Below are positions 21,566 to 34,730 of a DNA stretch of 64,000 nt, piece by piece. Origin of the DNA: Gnetum montanum (lineage: Eukaryota; Streptophyta; Gnetopsida; Gnetales; Gnetaceae); NCBI GenBank assembly GCA_015680685.1, contig MNCI01001065.1, positions 366,602 to 430,601 on the forward strand, written 5' to 3'. The stretch's first letter is position 1; each line of letters starts with the position of its first letter. Both the position numbers and the translations under genes were made by a program. A model generated the notes under the pieces. The model saw only the letters and a list, made by a program, of their open reading frames with translations, was not told the DNA's origin and searched no databases.

Positions 21566-23270
21566 TGAAACACCACAAATTTCGGCCTAGCACTTTGAAA
21601 CAAGAACAACCCAGAGCCCTTTTGGCTTTTGGGAGGCAAAATTTGACTAAGGCATGGAACTCACACCTAGCTTGCTCGAGCCAGCTTGCTCACATTGTCA
21701 AGCTAGCTTGCCCTCAACGTGAGTAACTTCGATAGCTTCAAAATCATGTTAAAGATGGTCTAATATGAAGGTGCAAGCTATTCTAAAGGGCCACTAATGT
21801 CAACTTCAAGCTTTAGCATTCAGGGATTCAAATTTCAGTGTCAAAAGGTGCAAATTTCCTCACTCACGCTATCATTGACGCTAAGGTAACACTGGCAGCG
21901 TGAGTGCAACGTGAGCAACTTTCAGAGCCCAAAACTGAGTCGAAACGATATGATTCCCAATGTCCAAGTCATCCTCGGAGTTTATCATCAACAAAATTCA
22001 ATTTCTAGCCTCTAGAATTCTATAATTTAGCTCAAAATTACAAGATTTTGTAGCTCATGCTGCACTCACATTGGCAGCGTGAGTCCAACGTGAGCTACCC
22101 AAAATGGTCCAAAATAGGATACATCAAGCTCAATTTTTGATTTTCGGATCATCCCTAAGGTTAGCCACACAATCAAATAGTAGTTACACTCAAGAAACAA
22201 GCTTCAAAATCAAAATTTGGTGGAAAATGCATTATTCTGGCTCACTCACGCTGAGGTCACATTGGTAGCGTGAGTGCAATGTGAGTGTAGCATGAGCACA
22301 TTGAGGACATGCCAAGGCAAAATCAACTTAGGCTGGAAGTCCTGGATGCCTCAAATAGCCACAAAGCCACCCAAATGGACATCTTGCAGTAGTCAATTCA
22401 GAGATTGAGAAGTTTCAAGCAAGCTAGAGTCAATTTCTCCTATTGTACATTATCATTTCATTATAAATGTTCGTCATTTGTTGGTTTGTCAAGCTCTTAT
22501 GCTCTATATTGTATGTGCTTCCATGAGCGTAAGCTGGCTTGTGTAAGCCGATGCACGTTGTAAGATACATTGCACCTAGTCAAAAACGTAGCTTGCCCAC
22601 ACATATCCAACTCACACACAGCTGTCCATCGGACACGTGTCACTTGATCCATTTTCCTCTCAATTCTTAGCCATTGATTCTATTCACAAATTTTTCACTT
22701 GAGCCCAGCCAAACCCTATAAATACCCTATCAATTCACATAAACGAGGTTGGCAATTTTGAAAGTTGATGGCTTAGGAAACTCAGACCAGCAATCCTTGG
22801 ACGCTCGGGCACACTTGACTCCTAGCATTTAAGTGCTCCTGAAACACATCACATCACTCTAGGGCTTGTTGTTTGATTTTCCATCCACACTAGCGACTAT
22901 GCTTTGACCGGTGCACATCTTTTCTAAGCAATACAATCCAATTCATTTTTGCAGGCCATTATATTGTATACTCTGTTTACATTCAGTTTACATTTTGTTT
23001 GCTATACTGTTCTATATACACTCTGTTTGCATTTTGTACATTATTGTTTACATTTCATACATCATTAGTTACAATAACCCCAGCGCAAGCCATAGTTTAC
23101 GTTTGGGGAAGTCCTTGGTTGATTTGCATGCAGACTATCCAAGGCACTCTGCCTTCATTTTCTTTTCTAGATTTCCCTCACACGAAGGTAGGGTCAGCTA
23201 TGTCTGTCCAACCATCTTTCGGTGTTTATTTTTCCCTTCCAACCTTACACCGATGATTTAGGTCAGTATA
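21566..23270 (+). repeat. E3 3' LTR (1705 bp)
   Basis: Begins TGAAACACC and ends CAGTATA (decayed CA). It aligns along its length with 10208-11897, including the TATA box at 22716-22724 and the CTCACGCT/AGCGTGAG words. It carries a short extra CATTGACGCTA insertion near 21870. Confidence 0.9.
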
Positions 23271-23275
23271 GGGGC
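23271..23275. repeat. Target-site duplication of E3, right copy
   Basis: GGGGC, matching 10203-10207. Confidence 0.85.
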
Positions 23276-24641
23276 CCTTTCCTCTGAGACTGGGGCCTCC
23301 GTGTCTTTATTTGCCACCCCCGTCTTGGGGGTTGACACCTCTTCCTCACATTCTTCTTCTTTCTCTCCTTCCTCTGGTAGCAAAAACATATTTGCATTAG
23401 TTTAAAGTAAGTTAGCTTAAAGTAGGTGCTACGCTATGCTACGATGCTTAGTGTAGCATAGCGTAGCAGGCATTAGCAAAGTAGGCGAGGAAGTAAACAT
23501 AGGAAAAAGCATTTACCAATGGGGGATTGCGTCCTGCGTAGCTTGAACCATAGTGTCCACCCCTCTTCCTCTTCCATATGGAGGGTCTCCTGCGTAGCGA
23601 TGAGATGTTTCCCCTGCGATACACTACCGACGGTAGCAGGGGACACCTCTCCTACTCTGTCTTAGCCATGAAAGTTGTGGGCCGCTCGATCCTTAGTCGT
23701 CATTGAGTACGACTCCCCAATAGCCTCTAGGGGATCTTGGGCTTGGGTGGTCCAGAGGATTTGGCAGATCCACAGTTTGGAAATCTGATTACGATTTTGC
23801 ATAACCTAGACTCCATTCTCGTGAACTACCAAAAACTCCATGAAACGTCATAAGCAAGCTATGTAAAAGGCGTAGTGCACATTGAAACAAGACTCCTACT
23901 TCTTGTGAAGCACAACGATTTTAGTTTGTAGGCCCTTGCATAGATACCTAGCCTAGTTGTAGCGAGCCCCCTCTTCCATGACCTCCTACATCACCCAAGC
24001 TTGCTCAATCCCAAGGATCTTTCCTTGGGAAAGTAGCTAGGGGAAAGCATGAGCACAGAAGATGGGATAAACCTTTGTGGTAGGTCTTGGCCTGACCTTC
24101 TCCATGGGGATCCCCTTTCACTCTTTTGCAATCCCTACCCACTCCTCAATGTCCTCCTTTTGATGGTTGAGCTCTTTCTTGGTCTTTGACCCTATGAGGG
24201 GACCATCAACAAGGACACCAAAAAGGTCTACGAATAGGTGGTCATTGATTTCAATGACCACCCGCACACCATGTACACGTGTGCAGAAGCAGTCTACCTT
24301 GTCAAAAAAGGAGTCAGCTAGGGCAAGCATCTCAGCAGTAGGGACACTTGGATTCGGGGCCAGAAACAAATCCATAAGCCCAGCATCTTGAAGGTGTTTG
24401 AGTAGGGATTCCGAGGCCGCGCTGCATATCCAACGTTGGCTCCCATCTACCTCCCCGTACTAGAAGTAGATGTTGGCTTCTTAGTTCCTTAAGGTTATTA
24501 CCATCACCTCCTAGGACTTCTTCACCCCTATAGTAGTTTGCATGAAAGCAGTTAGCATAACAGCGCAAAAAACACAAAAAAAGCAAAAAACAAGTTAGGC
24601 AAAGCACCAATACCAGAAAAAACAGAACAACACTAGAACAT
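23276..24641 (-). pseudogene. E2 antisense gene, exon 4 and start of exon 5 (between E3 and E4)
   Basis: Minus strand. Exon 4 runs from 24527 (acceptor CTATAG) to 23517 (TTG|GTAAAT). Its clearest stretch, 24375-24118, contains LADSFFDKVDCF and IEINDHLFVDLFGV, and aligns with LVDSFSKKAKHL and FDIDARLFANFFGI in E4. Exon 5 begins at 23373 after CTACCAG, is Glu-rich, and is cut by E3 at 23271; it resumes at 10202. Many codons are now stops. The 1.01-kb exon 4 compares with 1.05 kb in E4. Function unknown. Confidence 0.7.
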
Positions 24642-24646
24642 TCAGT

Positions 24647-25880
24647 TGAAACACTGTGAAATTTCAAAGCCTTGATGATTCAGCAAGGTCTCAAAGCTTA
24701 GGAGAGGATTTCCAACAAATGGCACATCTCAGTAAGTTTTCTTTTTTTGGCTAAGGGCCTGCTACGCTACACTATGCAGCTCAGCGTAGTAGACTTCGGA
24801 AGAATAGAACAAGGGATGCACAACAATAACGCTTCAAACTTGCAAGTTATCCATGATCAAGAATCTTAACTGTTGCCATACTACACCACATTATGCTATG
24901 CAGTGTAACGAAGCATAACGCAAGCAGCGCATTTGACTTAGCTGCAGTGACAAAGATAACGAAATTTAGTTGGAAACAATCATTACGCCATGATATTCTT
25001 CCTAGCGTATCGTAGCGTAATCATGAGACAGTTTGTTTAGTGCAAAAGACAAGGTTGAATGAACTGTCTTCTTAAAGGATGGTTACGCTATACTACGGTC
25101 TAGAGCGTAATGCAGCGTAACGTCGCAAGCTTCAACTACAGCATATCAAGTCAACGACATTTTATGGGTCTAGGACATGCGTCATCTAAACTGCATTTTT
25201 CTCCTAACCATAATCTTATAAATACTCTAGCTGACAACGATCAAGGGGTTGACAATTTTTGGTTGACAACTGTTAGCAATTTTTGGCAATTTTGGCAAGG
25301 ATTGGCGAGAGAACAAAAGAGAATCAGCAACTGAAAGAACATCGATGGTGATCGACAGGAGCTTTTGATCAGAAACTTTAAGTTAGCAAACACTTTGCTT
25401 CGAGTCTGACTCCTTTGCACCCAAATTGGCTAGAACAAGCTAGATCAGCCTTTGCTTGTTTCATCTCTGAATAGCTTTCTTGTTCTGGGCATGTGCTTCG
25501 TCTAAACCGAAGTTTGCCTACAATCATTGTATTCGACATATTTGTTTATAAGATAAATCCTAGATCTTGGGATTGCACATTCTTTAAATTCAATTTATTG
25601 CATTCTATTTGCATAGATTTTACAATCGTTCTACATCGTTTACATTGTCCTCGTCGCCTTCGAGATTATCAATATCATATCTTCCCATCAAAGTCGTCAT
25701 ATTGTGATCAGATCATTACAAAATTTACTAATTAGGTAAGTCCCTGTTTGATCGACAAGATCATTTAGAGCACCTTGGATTCATTTTCCCTAGCACAACC
25801 CTTGCACGGATCTGGGGTTGGAACTGTGTACACGGAACTTTGCTCGGTATTTCCAGTGACCGACATTTTCAATCGTTACA
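24647..25880 (+). repeat. E4 5' LTR
   Basis: Starts TGAAACACTGTGAAATTTC and ends ATCGTTACA. The TATA element CTTATAAATA is at 25215-25224. The upstream half carries TACGCTA / TAGCGTA words (24770-24800, 25010-25130). Confidence 0.9.
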
Positions 25881-25886
25881 GTTTTC

Positions 25887-25905
25887 TAGCGCTAGAAGGA
25901 GGGCC
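25887..25905 (+). other. E4 primer-binding site
   Basis: TAGCGCTAGAAGGAGGGCC, six bases after the LTR end; two bases different from E1. Confidence 0.7.
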
Positions 25906-26134
25906 TGAACCTCCAATCTGCATTTCACAAGTAGTCTTGTAAGCTATCTGTACCCATTTTTGATCAACATAAACATAATACCTCCATGGTTGTTTACGAG
26001 ATTGTGTGGTGCAGATCGGTTGCTTTGACGATTCCTCTGGAATCCTGTAGGGTAGGAAGCCCATTTTCGCCTTAGCTTGCCTTTGCCCTTGTGATCTTTA
26101 CCCTTGTTGTCATTACCCTATAGCTACGTAGAGA

Positions 26135-28490
26135 ATGGCTGCATCAAGCACTGCCATCAACACTGTTAGCCTTGAAGACCCTTGGATGCTATAGGTTACA
26201 CCTCCTATTGTCGAGCCACCAACCAGTCTGGTGTGGCCACGTCGATTCCTCAGGAATCAAAACAAAGAGCCTAAGGGACATGCTCAGCGCACAAAACACT
26301 ACAACTTCCTTTGTGCCAAGCTTGTGGCAAACCTGCCCATGTACCCACAGGAACTTGAAATGAAACACGAATATGAGTTCATCTACCGTAACGAGAAGGA
26401 ATTCGTGCCTTCGCCTGATGCTTCCACACCCCTGATGGACCAACAACAATGGATGTTGGACCAGCTATTAATGGCCAGGGCATCAGTAGAATAGCGAGAT
26501 GAGATGTAGTGTGATGAAGAATCCCACGATGGGCAAGAGGACTTAGATTCCCACTTCGAGGGAGGTAGTCACACCAGCTTTGTCGTGGCTCCTCCCTCCA
26601 TAGCGTCCCACGTAAATCTGCTGTTTATGGTCACTACGCCATTATCATTAACTATTGTCGACTGCATGGTGCATAACACACAACGACATTTCTTCTCTTT
26701 GGTTACCCTCCCAGGTGGTATTCCTTTACAGACCATTCCTCCGCAGTCACAGTTAGCCAATCCATCTCATCGCATATCTGTGCCTACGTCATCGTATGTG
26801 AACGTAGTGCCTACTTTGCAATTGCACGTAGCTCCAACATTCGTCCCAAATCACACGATAAGACCTACCACTACAACGTGGTGGGATCCAAACACATCAT
26901 CCCTTGTCACACATCCTACGCAGATGTCCCATATTCACCACCATCAGCACCAAGTCTCGCAGATGCTAAACCTCACATTGTCTATGCCCCTGGCCATGCA
27001 AGTCGTGCATCCCATGGCACAGTCGATGGTGGTTGCCCCATCTGCACAACCTACAGGGTGGTGGATGTCACAAGCGGCACTGCCTACAGGGGCAGTCCCG
27101 ATAACATCGCACATAGGCCAAGCTTCCACCCCTATCCCTCCATCCAATGTGGCTCATCCTACAATTCCACAAATAACCTCTTCATTCACAGGTCTAGATC
27201 AAGCCTTCCAACTTATTTAGATCATTACTGAAGAGGTTAAATGCCTCAAGGTTGCTGATTTTGACACAAAACAGGTCATGGATTTTTACCATGAAGACCC
27301 TATCAATCCGGTAGTTCCTGTTTTGTCGTTGTCCCCTAGGATGCCACTCCCCCATTTTACAAAATACAATGGGGAAGGTGATCCCAACATCCATCTAGTC
27401 ACCTTCAGGTTAGAGTCATTGTTATTGTAACAATGGCCACATACCATCATCCGTGTCTTTGCTATGTCCCTAATGGGTAAAGCTTTAGATTGGTATTGAG
27501 CACTCCCACGCTCTTCCATCTCGACCTTGGAAGAGCTGCTAACTCAGTTCATGACTCGTTTCAAATACAACATGAAACCAAAAGTCACACTGGATCAGCT
27601 CATGGGAGTCAAGCAAGATCTACTTGAGTTAGTCCAAAAGTTTATACAGCGGTGGAGCACCACCTTGAATGAAATCCATGAACCCATCGTGGAGGCTCAT
27701 CTGTTGGCAATCTTCAAGGGGGTAGTTAAGGACTTTATCAAGTCTAAGTTATACTACCTTGCTCCCCGCTCCCTTAGCCAAGCCTTCGCTCAGACTACGA
27801 GTATTCAAGACACAGTAGAGGCTAGCAAAGACCCAGCGTATGTGATCTACAAAAATGCCCACAACAAGGGTAAAGAGAAAGGCAAAGCTACGACAACGAC
27901 TGTAGCAGTGGTAGCTGAGGGGGCTAAGAAGAAAAATAACAACAAGAAGGCATCTACGACACCCGTTGAAGCCACAACTAGCTCTAATAGCACTGATCAG
28001 GAAACATCACCTACCCCTAAGGCTCCTCTATAGCCGAGGCCTAATTTTGATCGTAAAGATTGCTCAAAATACACGGCTCTACCTGTGAAGCCTTAGAACT
28101 TCTGAAGCAACTACTGGGAATTAGCCATATCCAACATAAGACGGTATTCGAGGAGGCTTTGAAATGCCACAGATGCCATTACGAGTTGCTTAAGAACCCC
28201 TCCTTGGCTCTGCCTAATGAATCACTAGTCCCCAAGAACTTCAGGTTGTATCATTTTTGCGACTACCACCAACTGTGTGGTCATGATACGTATTACTGAT
28301 GGGCGTTGAAAGATGACATTCAATGCATGATTGATCAAGGTAAACTGATCTTAGACAACACTAGTCCAATCTGTCTCGAAAACCAGTCCATGCATGTGTA
28401 CCAAGACCTGTTAAATGCAAATAATGTAGGGTACACTATCAACGTAGTGGGCACAGAAGGAGATAGCCGAGAATAGCCAAAGTAACCCTT
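26135..28490 (+). pseudogene. E4 gag
   Basis: The ATG at 26135 opens a frame that holds from 26135 to about 28098 with stops at 26192, 26492, 26513, 27221, 27428 and 27497. Regions: N-terminal domain (HYNFLCAKL near 26300), proline/serine-rich middle, gag core (FTKYNGEGDPNIH near 27355, ALDWY*ALPRSS near 27483, TRFKYNMKPKVTLDQLMG near 27554, QKFIQRWSTTLNEIHEP near 27640), then a Lys-rich segment (27860-27960). The knuckle CDYHQLCGHDTYY (28260-28298) is in a shifted frame and has lost its last Cys. The stop at 27497 replaces the Arg of DWYRALPR. Confidence 0.85.
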
Positions 28491-29871
28491 TGTGTTGCAT
28501 GTATCTCCTCGCCCACCTCAGATGACAAGCTTGTCAACATCAATGAGTGCGGCTCAATGACACCCTTTTGTCCTCCGAATCTCATCTCAGACCTTTGTTC
28601 CACAACCCCCTGCTAGTAAAGTCGTGGCCCAGCCCGCGCCAGACCAAGGGCACCCTTTGTCATCAGGGTGTTAAAGCTATCAGTTGCTCCTGCTATGCAG
28701 GAGCAAATCTCTAAGCTAACACCCCAATCAAAACCTAACAAGAAGGGAGAAGGGCGTATGATGGGTAACACAGCCAAGGGCCGCCTTATGCTGGGGTTTC
28801 CCAAGCCTACACCCCTCGCCTCGGTGCCCTTGGCCCCACCTTCTAAAAAAGATGACGTTACGCAAATGCGACCATTTTCTCCCTGCCTAAGAAAAAAATC
28901 CTCAACTAGAAACTATTCTTCCTTGAGAGATCCATCTCCTAGGATGAATGGAAGAAGAGAAGGGTAACAAACAACCAGATCACGGGCATGATCTCCTTGA
29001 CGCTTTTACACAGGTCAAGCAGGCTCTCAAATAGAAAAATACAACACTGAGCCTGTACGACTTGCTAATGACATCCCAAAGACATCATGAAGCCATGGTT
29101 CACATGCTAACTTCCATACCCATGGACTAGAGCTTGCCAGTGGATGAAAAGGCAATCCATTCAGTTATGCTTCCTCCCACTGCTGAACAACCACGGCCCT
29201 CCCAGCTCACATTTCATGACAAGTCCATTAAGGACAACCCAGAAAAGGGTCAGGTGACAACAACGCCCATGTTCATCATTATCCAGGTCAGCCAGTATAG
29301 GAGTCAGAGAGTACACGTAGATGATGGGGCTGCTGCCAATGTCATTCCTTTCCCCATCCTGGACAAACTGGGTTTGCTCAACCAGATCAATCCCACAACA
29401 ACGTCATGTTTAAAGTCATTCAATGGGACACGAGTGCAAGTTAAGGGAACGGTGCACATCAACTTTGTAGTAGGGGATCAATTCTCCACTAATGCAGTGT
29501 TCATCATCGTCGAGGAGATGCCCAGTTTCAACCTAATCTTGGGGAGGTCTTGGTTGGCTCAACTAAGGAAAGTCTCATCACCCATTCATCAAGAGATCCA
29601 CTTGCCCTACGCAAGAGGGGAAGTGATCATCCATGGTAATAAGATGATCCCTCAAGTTGTTAACAACGTAGAAATGGAACAGGGTTTGGAAGTTGAAATC
29701 CCCGAAGATCAGTCTCCTATTGAAACGCTTGAACAGGCTGACACAGTGGCTGATGAATGCTTGACTTGGGCTGAACTAGCCTTCCATGGAGAATATGGCA
29801 GCATGGAGGAATGGAGTAATAAACCTCCTCGCCCATATACATCGCCAAGTCTAAAAATGATCAAGAAGTAG
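28491..29871 (+). pseudogene. E4 linker and aspartic protease region
   Basis: The linker has PFVLHV and PFVLRI words (28490-28580). The protease frame 29134-29871 is open for 245 codons. It has VHVDDGAAANVIPFPILDKL near 29310, NGTRVQVKGTVHINF near 29423, FNLILGRSWLAQL near 29527 and IHLPYARGEVIIHG near 29597. This is the best-kept protease in the window. Like E2 and E3 it has DDGA at the active site. The C-terminal extension has WAELAF near 29770 and the stop is at 29869. Confidence 0.85.
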
Positions 29872-29974
29872 CTGCGAGGCTAATCGATAAAAATGTTAGC
29901 GTAACATGTCATATCAGTGTACATTGTTTACTATCACACAGTCCACATTCTTTTATGCCACATTGTTATCGTTA

Positions 29975-30270
29975 TGCTAATTATGACCCGCTACGGCCTA
30001 AAACTGGCAATTTTGTTTACTTTTTTTTTACGCTTACGACGAAATGGCCCGAAATGGCCTTAAACTAATTATGACCCACTATGGCCTAAAATTGGCAATT
30101 TTGTTTACTTTTTTTTACACTTACAATGAAATGGCCTGAAATGGCCTTAAACTAGTTACGGCCTGCTACGGCCTAAACCTAGCAATTTGGTTTACTTTTT
30201 TTTTTACGCTTACGACGAAATGGCCTGAAATGGCCTTAAACTATTAACGGCCCATAGTGGCCTAAAACGC
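29975..30270 (+). repeat. E4 junction array 1
   Basis: About three units of roughly 85 bases. Each has TATGACCCGCTACGGCCTAA plus AACTGGCAATTTTGTTTAC, a T run, ACGCTTACGACGAAATGGCC and CGAAATGGCCTTAAACTA. The array lies between the protease stop (29871) and the antisense-gene stop (30398). Confidence 0.85.
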
Positions 30271-30397
30271 ATAACCTCTCTAACGATACATTTCCTTTCA
30301 AAAATATTTTTTTTTATTTTATGATCGCATTGATCTAAGAACGCTACTCTTCATTCCTTTTCATTGTGACAAGATGTTTGGGCTAATATCGCCATGC

Positions 30398-33300
30398 TAC
30401 ACATCCCCTTTGCTACCACTCTTATCCGCATCGTCTAACCTTAGCTCCACCTCATGAGGGTAATCTTCGTAAGGACCTTCTTTACACGGTGTTTCTTTAA
30501 GCAGATGATCCTCTTTGTCAGGACCATTGTCTCTATTACGCTTTTCTTCATGAGGACCCTCTTTGTGACGATCCTGCGATTTGACATGAAACACATGTTA
30601 GCATCACCACCGAAACTATGCATAATAAGAATACAATAGTCCTATAACTTACCTGTGATGATCCTGTGTCAGCTGTGAAAAGAATTTGTTCCAAGCCAAC
30701 CCATAGGCGTTGCATGATCTCATCCTCGGTAAGCTTAGACCAAACGCCATCTCCTAGATTAGTTCCAGCCTTAACCTTCCCCTTTTCCATAGGAGTCCAT
30801 TGGGGTGGTTCAGGGAAGAAGGAAGGGATAGTGGTTTCCCTGCTAGGGAGGGTTATTTCTCTCTCTGGGGAGGCGCTTACCGTCACTTGCTCCTAAAACT
30901 TTTCATATGCTCCGGAAGCACCGATGACATCGAGGAATAGCTGGAGGGACCGCGCTTCAACAACAGAATCCCTGTAATGTTGGTGGTAGGCAGCACTTTC
31001 TCAATTATACACATGCTTGTGATCCTTTTGTGCTTGCCCCCATGCTTGGACCCTCATGCTGAAATCCTTCCAGTCTTGGTTCTTCTGGGCTAGGAGATTC
31101 ATTTTCATCCGTTGCTCAATGAGCTCATGGATGGCTTGGACGTTGTTTCTGACGACTATCCAATAACGAGCATAGTCAATCACAGCCATCCACCAATTCT
31201 CATCATTAGTCTCCTAAGCTTGTAGAAATTCATTTCGAGACTCTAGGTCCTCAACCTTATTGGTTAGGGACGTCTTCTCCTTTTCTGCTTTTTGTAGCCT
31301 CTTCCAAAGATCTTCGTTGACGTTCTGACAATCTCATAAAGAGCGGGTTGAGCGTAACACACATTTATGCATTTCATCGTAAAGGTTGCGTGGCACTTCG
31401 GTCACCTCCGATGAGGGTTTAGGGGTGGTGTCTAAGTCAACGGGCTCTTTGGGATCCCATCTGAGGTGAGATCCTGTAACATAAAAATAACAGTTAGGCG
31501 TAACAAAATAATGCAATGTCACAATGCCAATAATCCTTGTGTAATAATATGACTGATCTCAGGGTCGATTCGCTCTAGGCGACTAATCATATCATTCATG
31601 ATGCCCTCTATAAAGGTGAATTTATCAAGAGTCTCACCCCAATGCTGAGTTGGTGCCACTGACAAAGGCACGTCACTATTGTCAGAAGTGCCTACTAAGC
31701 GAACAAAATGACTTAGACATAGTATGGTAGATGTAAAGGGCAACTGAGATGATTACGATAATGTAAAACTTAATTCAACAAAACCCTTAGGAGTAGTAGC
31801 GTGAGGTTTACCTTATGAGAAAAGGTCAAACTCACCAATGACTAACTGCGTCTCTTTTCCTGGCTCATCCAAACGGAACTCGGTGTCCTTTGCAACCGTT
31901 TCCACCTCAGGCATAGAAGCTTGTGTGCTACCCACATTATTAACCGAGGCCTCCTTTTCCAAAACTAGGGCCCCTTCTCCACGTTGTAAAACCATGGCTT
32001 TTGTTTCAAGGATCAATTCCACTACATCCTTCCCTTTTTCTATCAAACAACACAGTTAACCAAAACAAAACTTTATTTACGTTTTACAAGCACTACGTGA
32101 TGCAACGACGTCTATACGTAGCGTAATATGCATAAACTAATCATACATTGTTCTACTTACCAGTCAGCGGGTCATTCCTATGAAACCTAATTCGTAGTTT
32201 CCTTCCCTATTCAGCAGTTGGGCCAAACGATTCCACGATTGAACGATGCTTTTTCTGCTGGGTTGATGAACTCACTATTTCTTCTACCAAGAGTTTCCCC
32301 CTCAATGCACTACCAGTGTAAGAAGGGAATGCCCCATCCACACTATCTTGGGTGCGCATGGGAGGCGCCGCTAGATCTTTAGTCATAAGTGAAAACGAAT
32401 CCTTGATACCTTCAGGGCGATCTTGTGACCAAATGGTGCAAAAAACCTAGGAAATCCATGGTTTGAAAATCTAGTTACGATCTTGCTGCACCTAGACTCT
32501 ATCCCTATGAATCACCAGGAATTCAGCAAAACACCGAAAACAAGCTATAAAAAAGGTGAAATACATGTTGAAATGAGACTCAAGCTTCTTGTGAAGCTTG
32601 ACCATTTCAGCCTGCAGGCCTTCAGCGGGGTAACTGGCCCAATTATACCATGTTCCCTCCTCCATAACCTCCCGCATGATCCAAGCCTGCTCTATGGTAA
32701 GGATTCTTCCCTGGGAGAGCAACTTGGGGAAGGTGTGGGTTCGGAAGAGGGGATAAATGGTATTAGCCACCTCTAGCTAGATTTTATCAGCAAGGATACC
32801 TTTTGGTTCCTTTTTAACCCCTAGCCACTCCTCTATCTTCTTTTGGTGCTTAGAACTCCTCTTTGACCTTTCTTCTACTAGAGGGCCATCAGAGGGAATT
32901 CCAAAAAAGTTAGCGAATAGTCGAGCATCAATATCAAAACTCACACGCACGTTACGCATGCGCATGTAAAGATGCTTGGCTTTTTTGCTGAAGGAATCAA
33001 CTAAGGTTAACATTTCGGCTGCAGTGACATTGGGGGTTATAGCCAAGAATAGCTCCATTAGTCTAGCTTCTCGGAGGTTATTGGTTAAGGCAGCTGGGGC
33101 CACTCCATGGCAGAGCCAATGTTGCGCTTCTTTTATGTCGCCATAACGAAAAAAGAGACTACTCGTTTCATGCCCAGAGGCTATCAATGTGACCTCCCAT
33201 GATTCCCTAACTGTGGACATAAAGCAATGGTATAGACAGTATAGCAAAATAATATAATTTTATACATTATTTCCATTTCGTAAGATTGTACAATGGACCA

Positions 33301-34611
33301 CCATAGTGTATTTTACCGTGTCTGAAAGGTGAAGGAAACAATGGAATTTTCTCATGCACGTCCTCAATGGTGATAGGACGATCCAAAGTCCACTCCTTGT
33401 CTAGCCATCCAAAGTGTTTACACTTGGTGAAAAATTTAACATACCGAATAGGGTAGTGTGGGATTTCAAATCCTAGTTATCCTAGGACACTAGCACGCAC
33501 GTTGCTAATAGAGGTGATTCCTTTATGGTCGTCTCGGCCATGGATAACATGTCTGTATCACCTTGAAGACCATTTGTATCGATAAAAAACCTATATCACA
33601 TAATGTAGATAATTTTTTATACTTAACACGAAATCAAACAATAGTTAGCACATCATAACGCAGTGGAAACACTTACGCACCTGCATAATACATAATGCTA
33701 GGTGGATTCTACAAGTAGGTCGTGAGATGATGAGCCACGAACATCGTATTGTAGGCGTGATGACAATTAAACTTGGACATCTTCCAGATTCAAGATAAAT
33801 GCCTCAAACCCTTGGTGCTCTGTTCACAGTCTTGCACTCGCACAGTTTCGATTGAGCCGTCCACCAGAAATGTTAAGATGCTCTGCGTTGATCCAACCAG
33901 TAGCATCTCCAGAATGGCGGCAGTTGTCTCGACCGGTAGATGCGAGCAAATAATTACGCTGAAATTATGCAACAAGAATTGCAAAAACTCCCGTGCCCCT
34001 TTTCGGAACCAAACCGCCTCCTCCCCCACACGAGCATGAGGAGGAGGAACATTGGCCACGGGGACATGTAAATAGCACAGAACGCCCACAATGTCTAAGA
34101 CGATCAGGACAGGTTTTAGCGTAATCCTTTACAATAAAGCACACTACCATTAGGAAAAGAAATTTAGACATACTAATGACGTCAAAACAAAAAAAATTAA
34201 AAAAGGATCATAAAAATCCATTACACAACACTAGAGTTTCCGTCACCATTGACCCCTAGAAAATCATAGGTTACACTAGAAATGCATTACCAAAAGATTG
34301 CCCAAACCCTTGCGACGGTGCAAAGTTTATCTCTGACAATGACAATAGCGGTAATATTACAAACTACAATAGCTTAGCCCGCGTCAAGCAGGTATCAACG
34401 CCTGACATAATACACATCTTCAGAACAAATGCAATTACGACACCATGACAACGAAAATAAAAATCACGTAGGAAAGGTAAAAAACAACCTACTGGGCAGG
34501 TGGAGTAGCCTCCTGAGTTTCGACCTGGGCCTTTGAAATTCGGTTCAAACTCTCCTGCACTTCATTGATCTTTGCCAATTTGACATGTTTTCCTTTGGTC
34601 TTCGGTGCCAT
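30398..34611 (-). pseudogene. E4 antisense gene, eight-exon model, unknown protein
   Basis: Minus-strand exons inferred from splice sites and from alignment with E2: 1, 34611-34493 (starts MAPKTKGKH); 2, 34126-33681 (IVGVLCYLHVPVAN; WFRKGAREFLQFLL); 3, 33590-33317 (FGWLDKEW); 4, 33210-32161 (LVDSFSKKAKHL; IEEWLGVKKEPKG; WIMREVMEEGTWYNWASYPA); 5, 32039-31836 (acidic); 6, 31691 to about 31555 (HWGETLDKFTF); 7, 31473-30653 (coiled coil, VIDYARYW); 8, 30573-30398 (charged tail). About 1,070 codons in all. Donors include CAG|GTAAGT at 30652 and CTG|GTAAGT at 32160. Exons 1-2 and 7-8 join in frame. Exon 2 is 4 nt shorter than in E2, which breaks the frame, and several TAG stops are present. It may relate to the 'putative gypsy-type transposon' plant proteins, but that is a guess. 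Function unknown. Confidence 0.75.
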
Positions 34612-34730
34612 GGTTACACTCAAACAACCTTTGCAAAATCATCTACTTACACCTTCCTTTTGATTTCCTCCTGCTATAGTGTAATTCAAATTCGCGATGT
34701 TTACAGTCTGCTTTGAAGATGAACCATTGG

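Larger units (their letters stand above)
10208..23270 (+). mobile_element. E3: Tat-like LTR retrotransposon with internal deletion (13.06 kb)
   Basis: Two LTRs (10208-11897 and 21566-23270) surround a primer site, a repeat-rich leader, gag, protease, a 3' remnant of the antisense gene, the end of the second RNase H, integrase, an array and a polypurine tract. RT, first RNase H and antisense exons 1-5 are absent, which explains the shorter length compared with E4. In the 120 bases before the LTR ends (11701-11820 against 23071-23190) about 10 positions differ, so the insertion is old. Confidence 0.9.
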
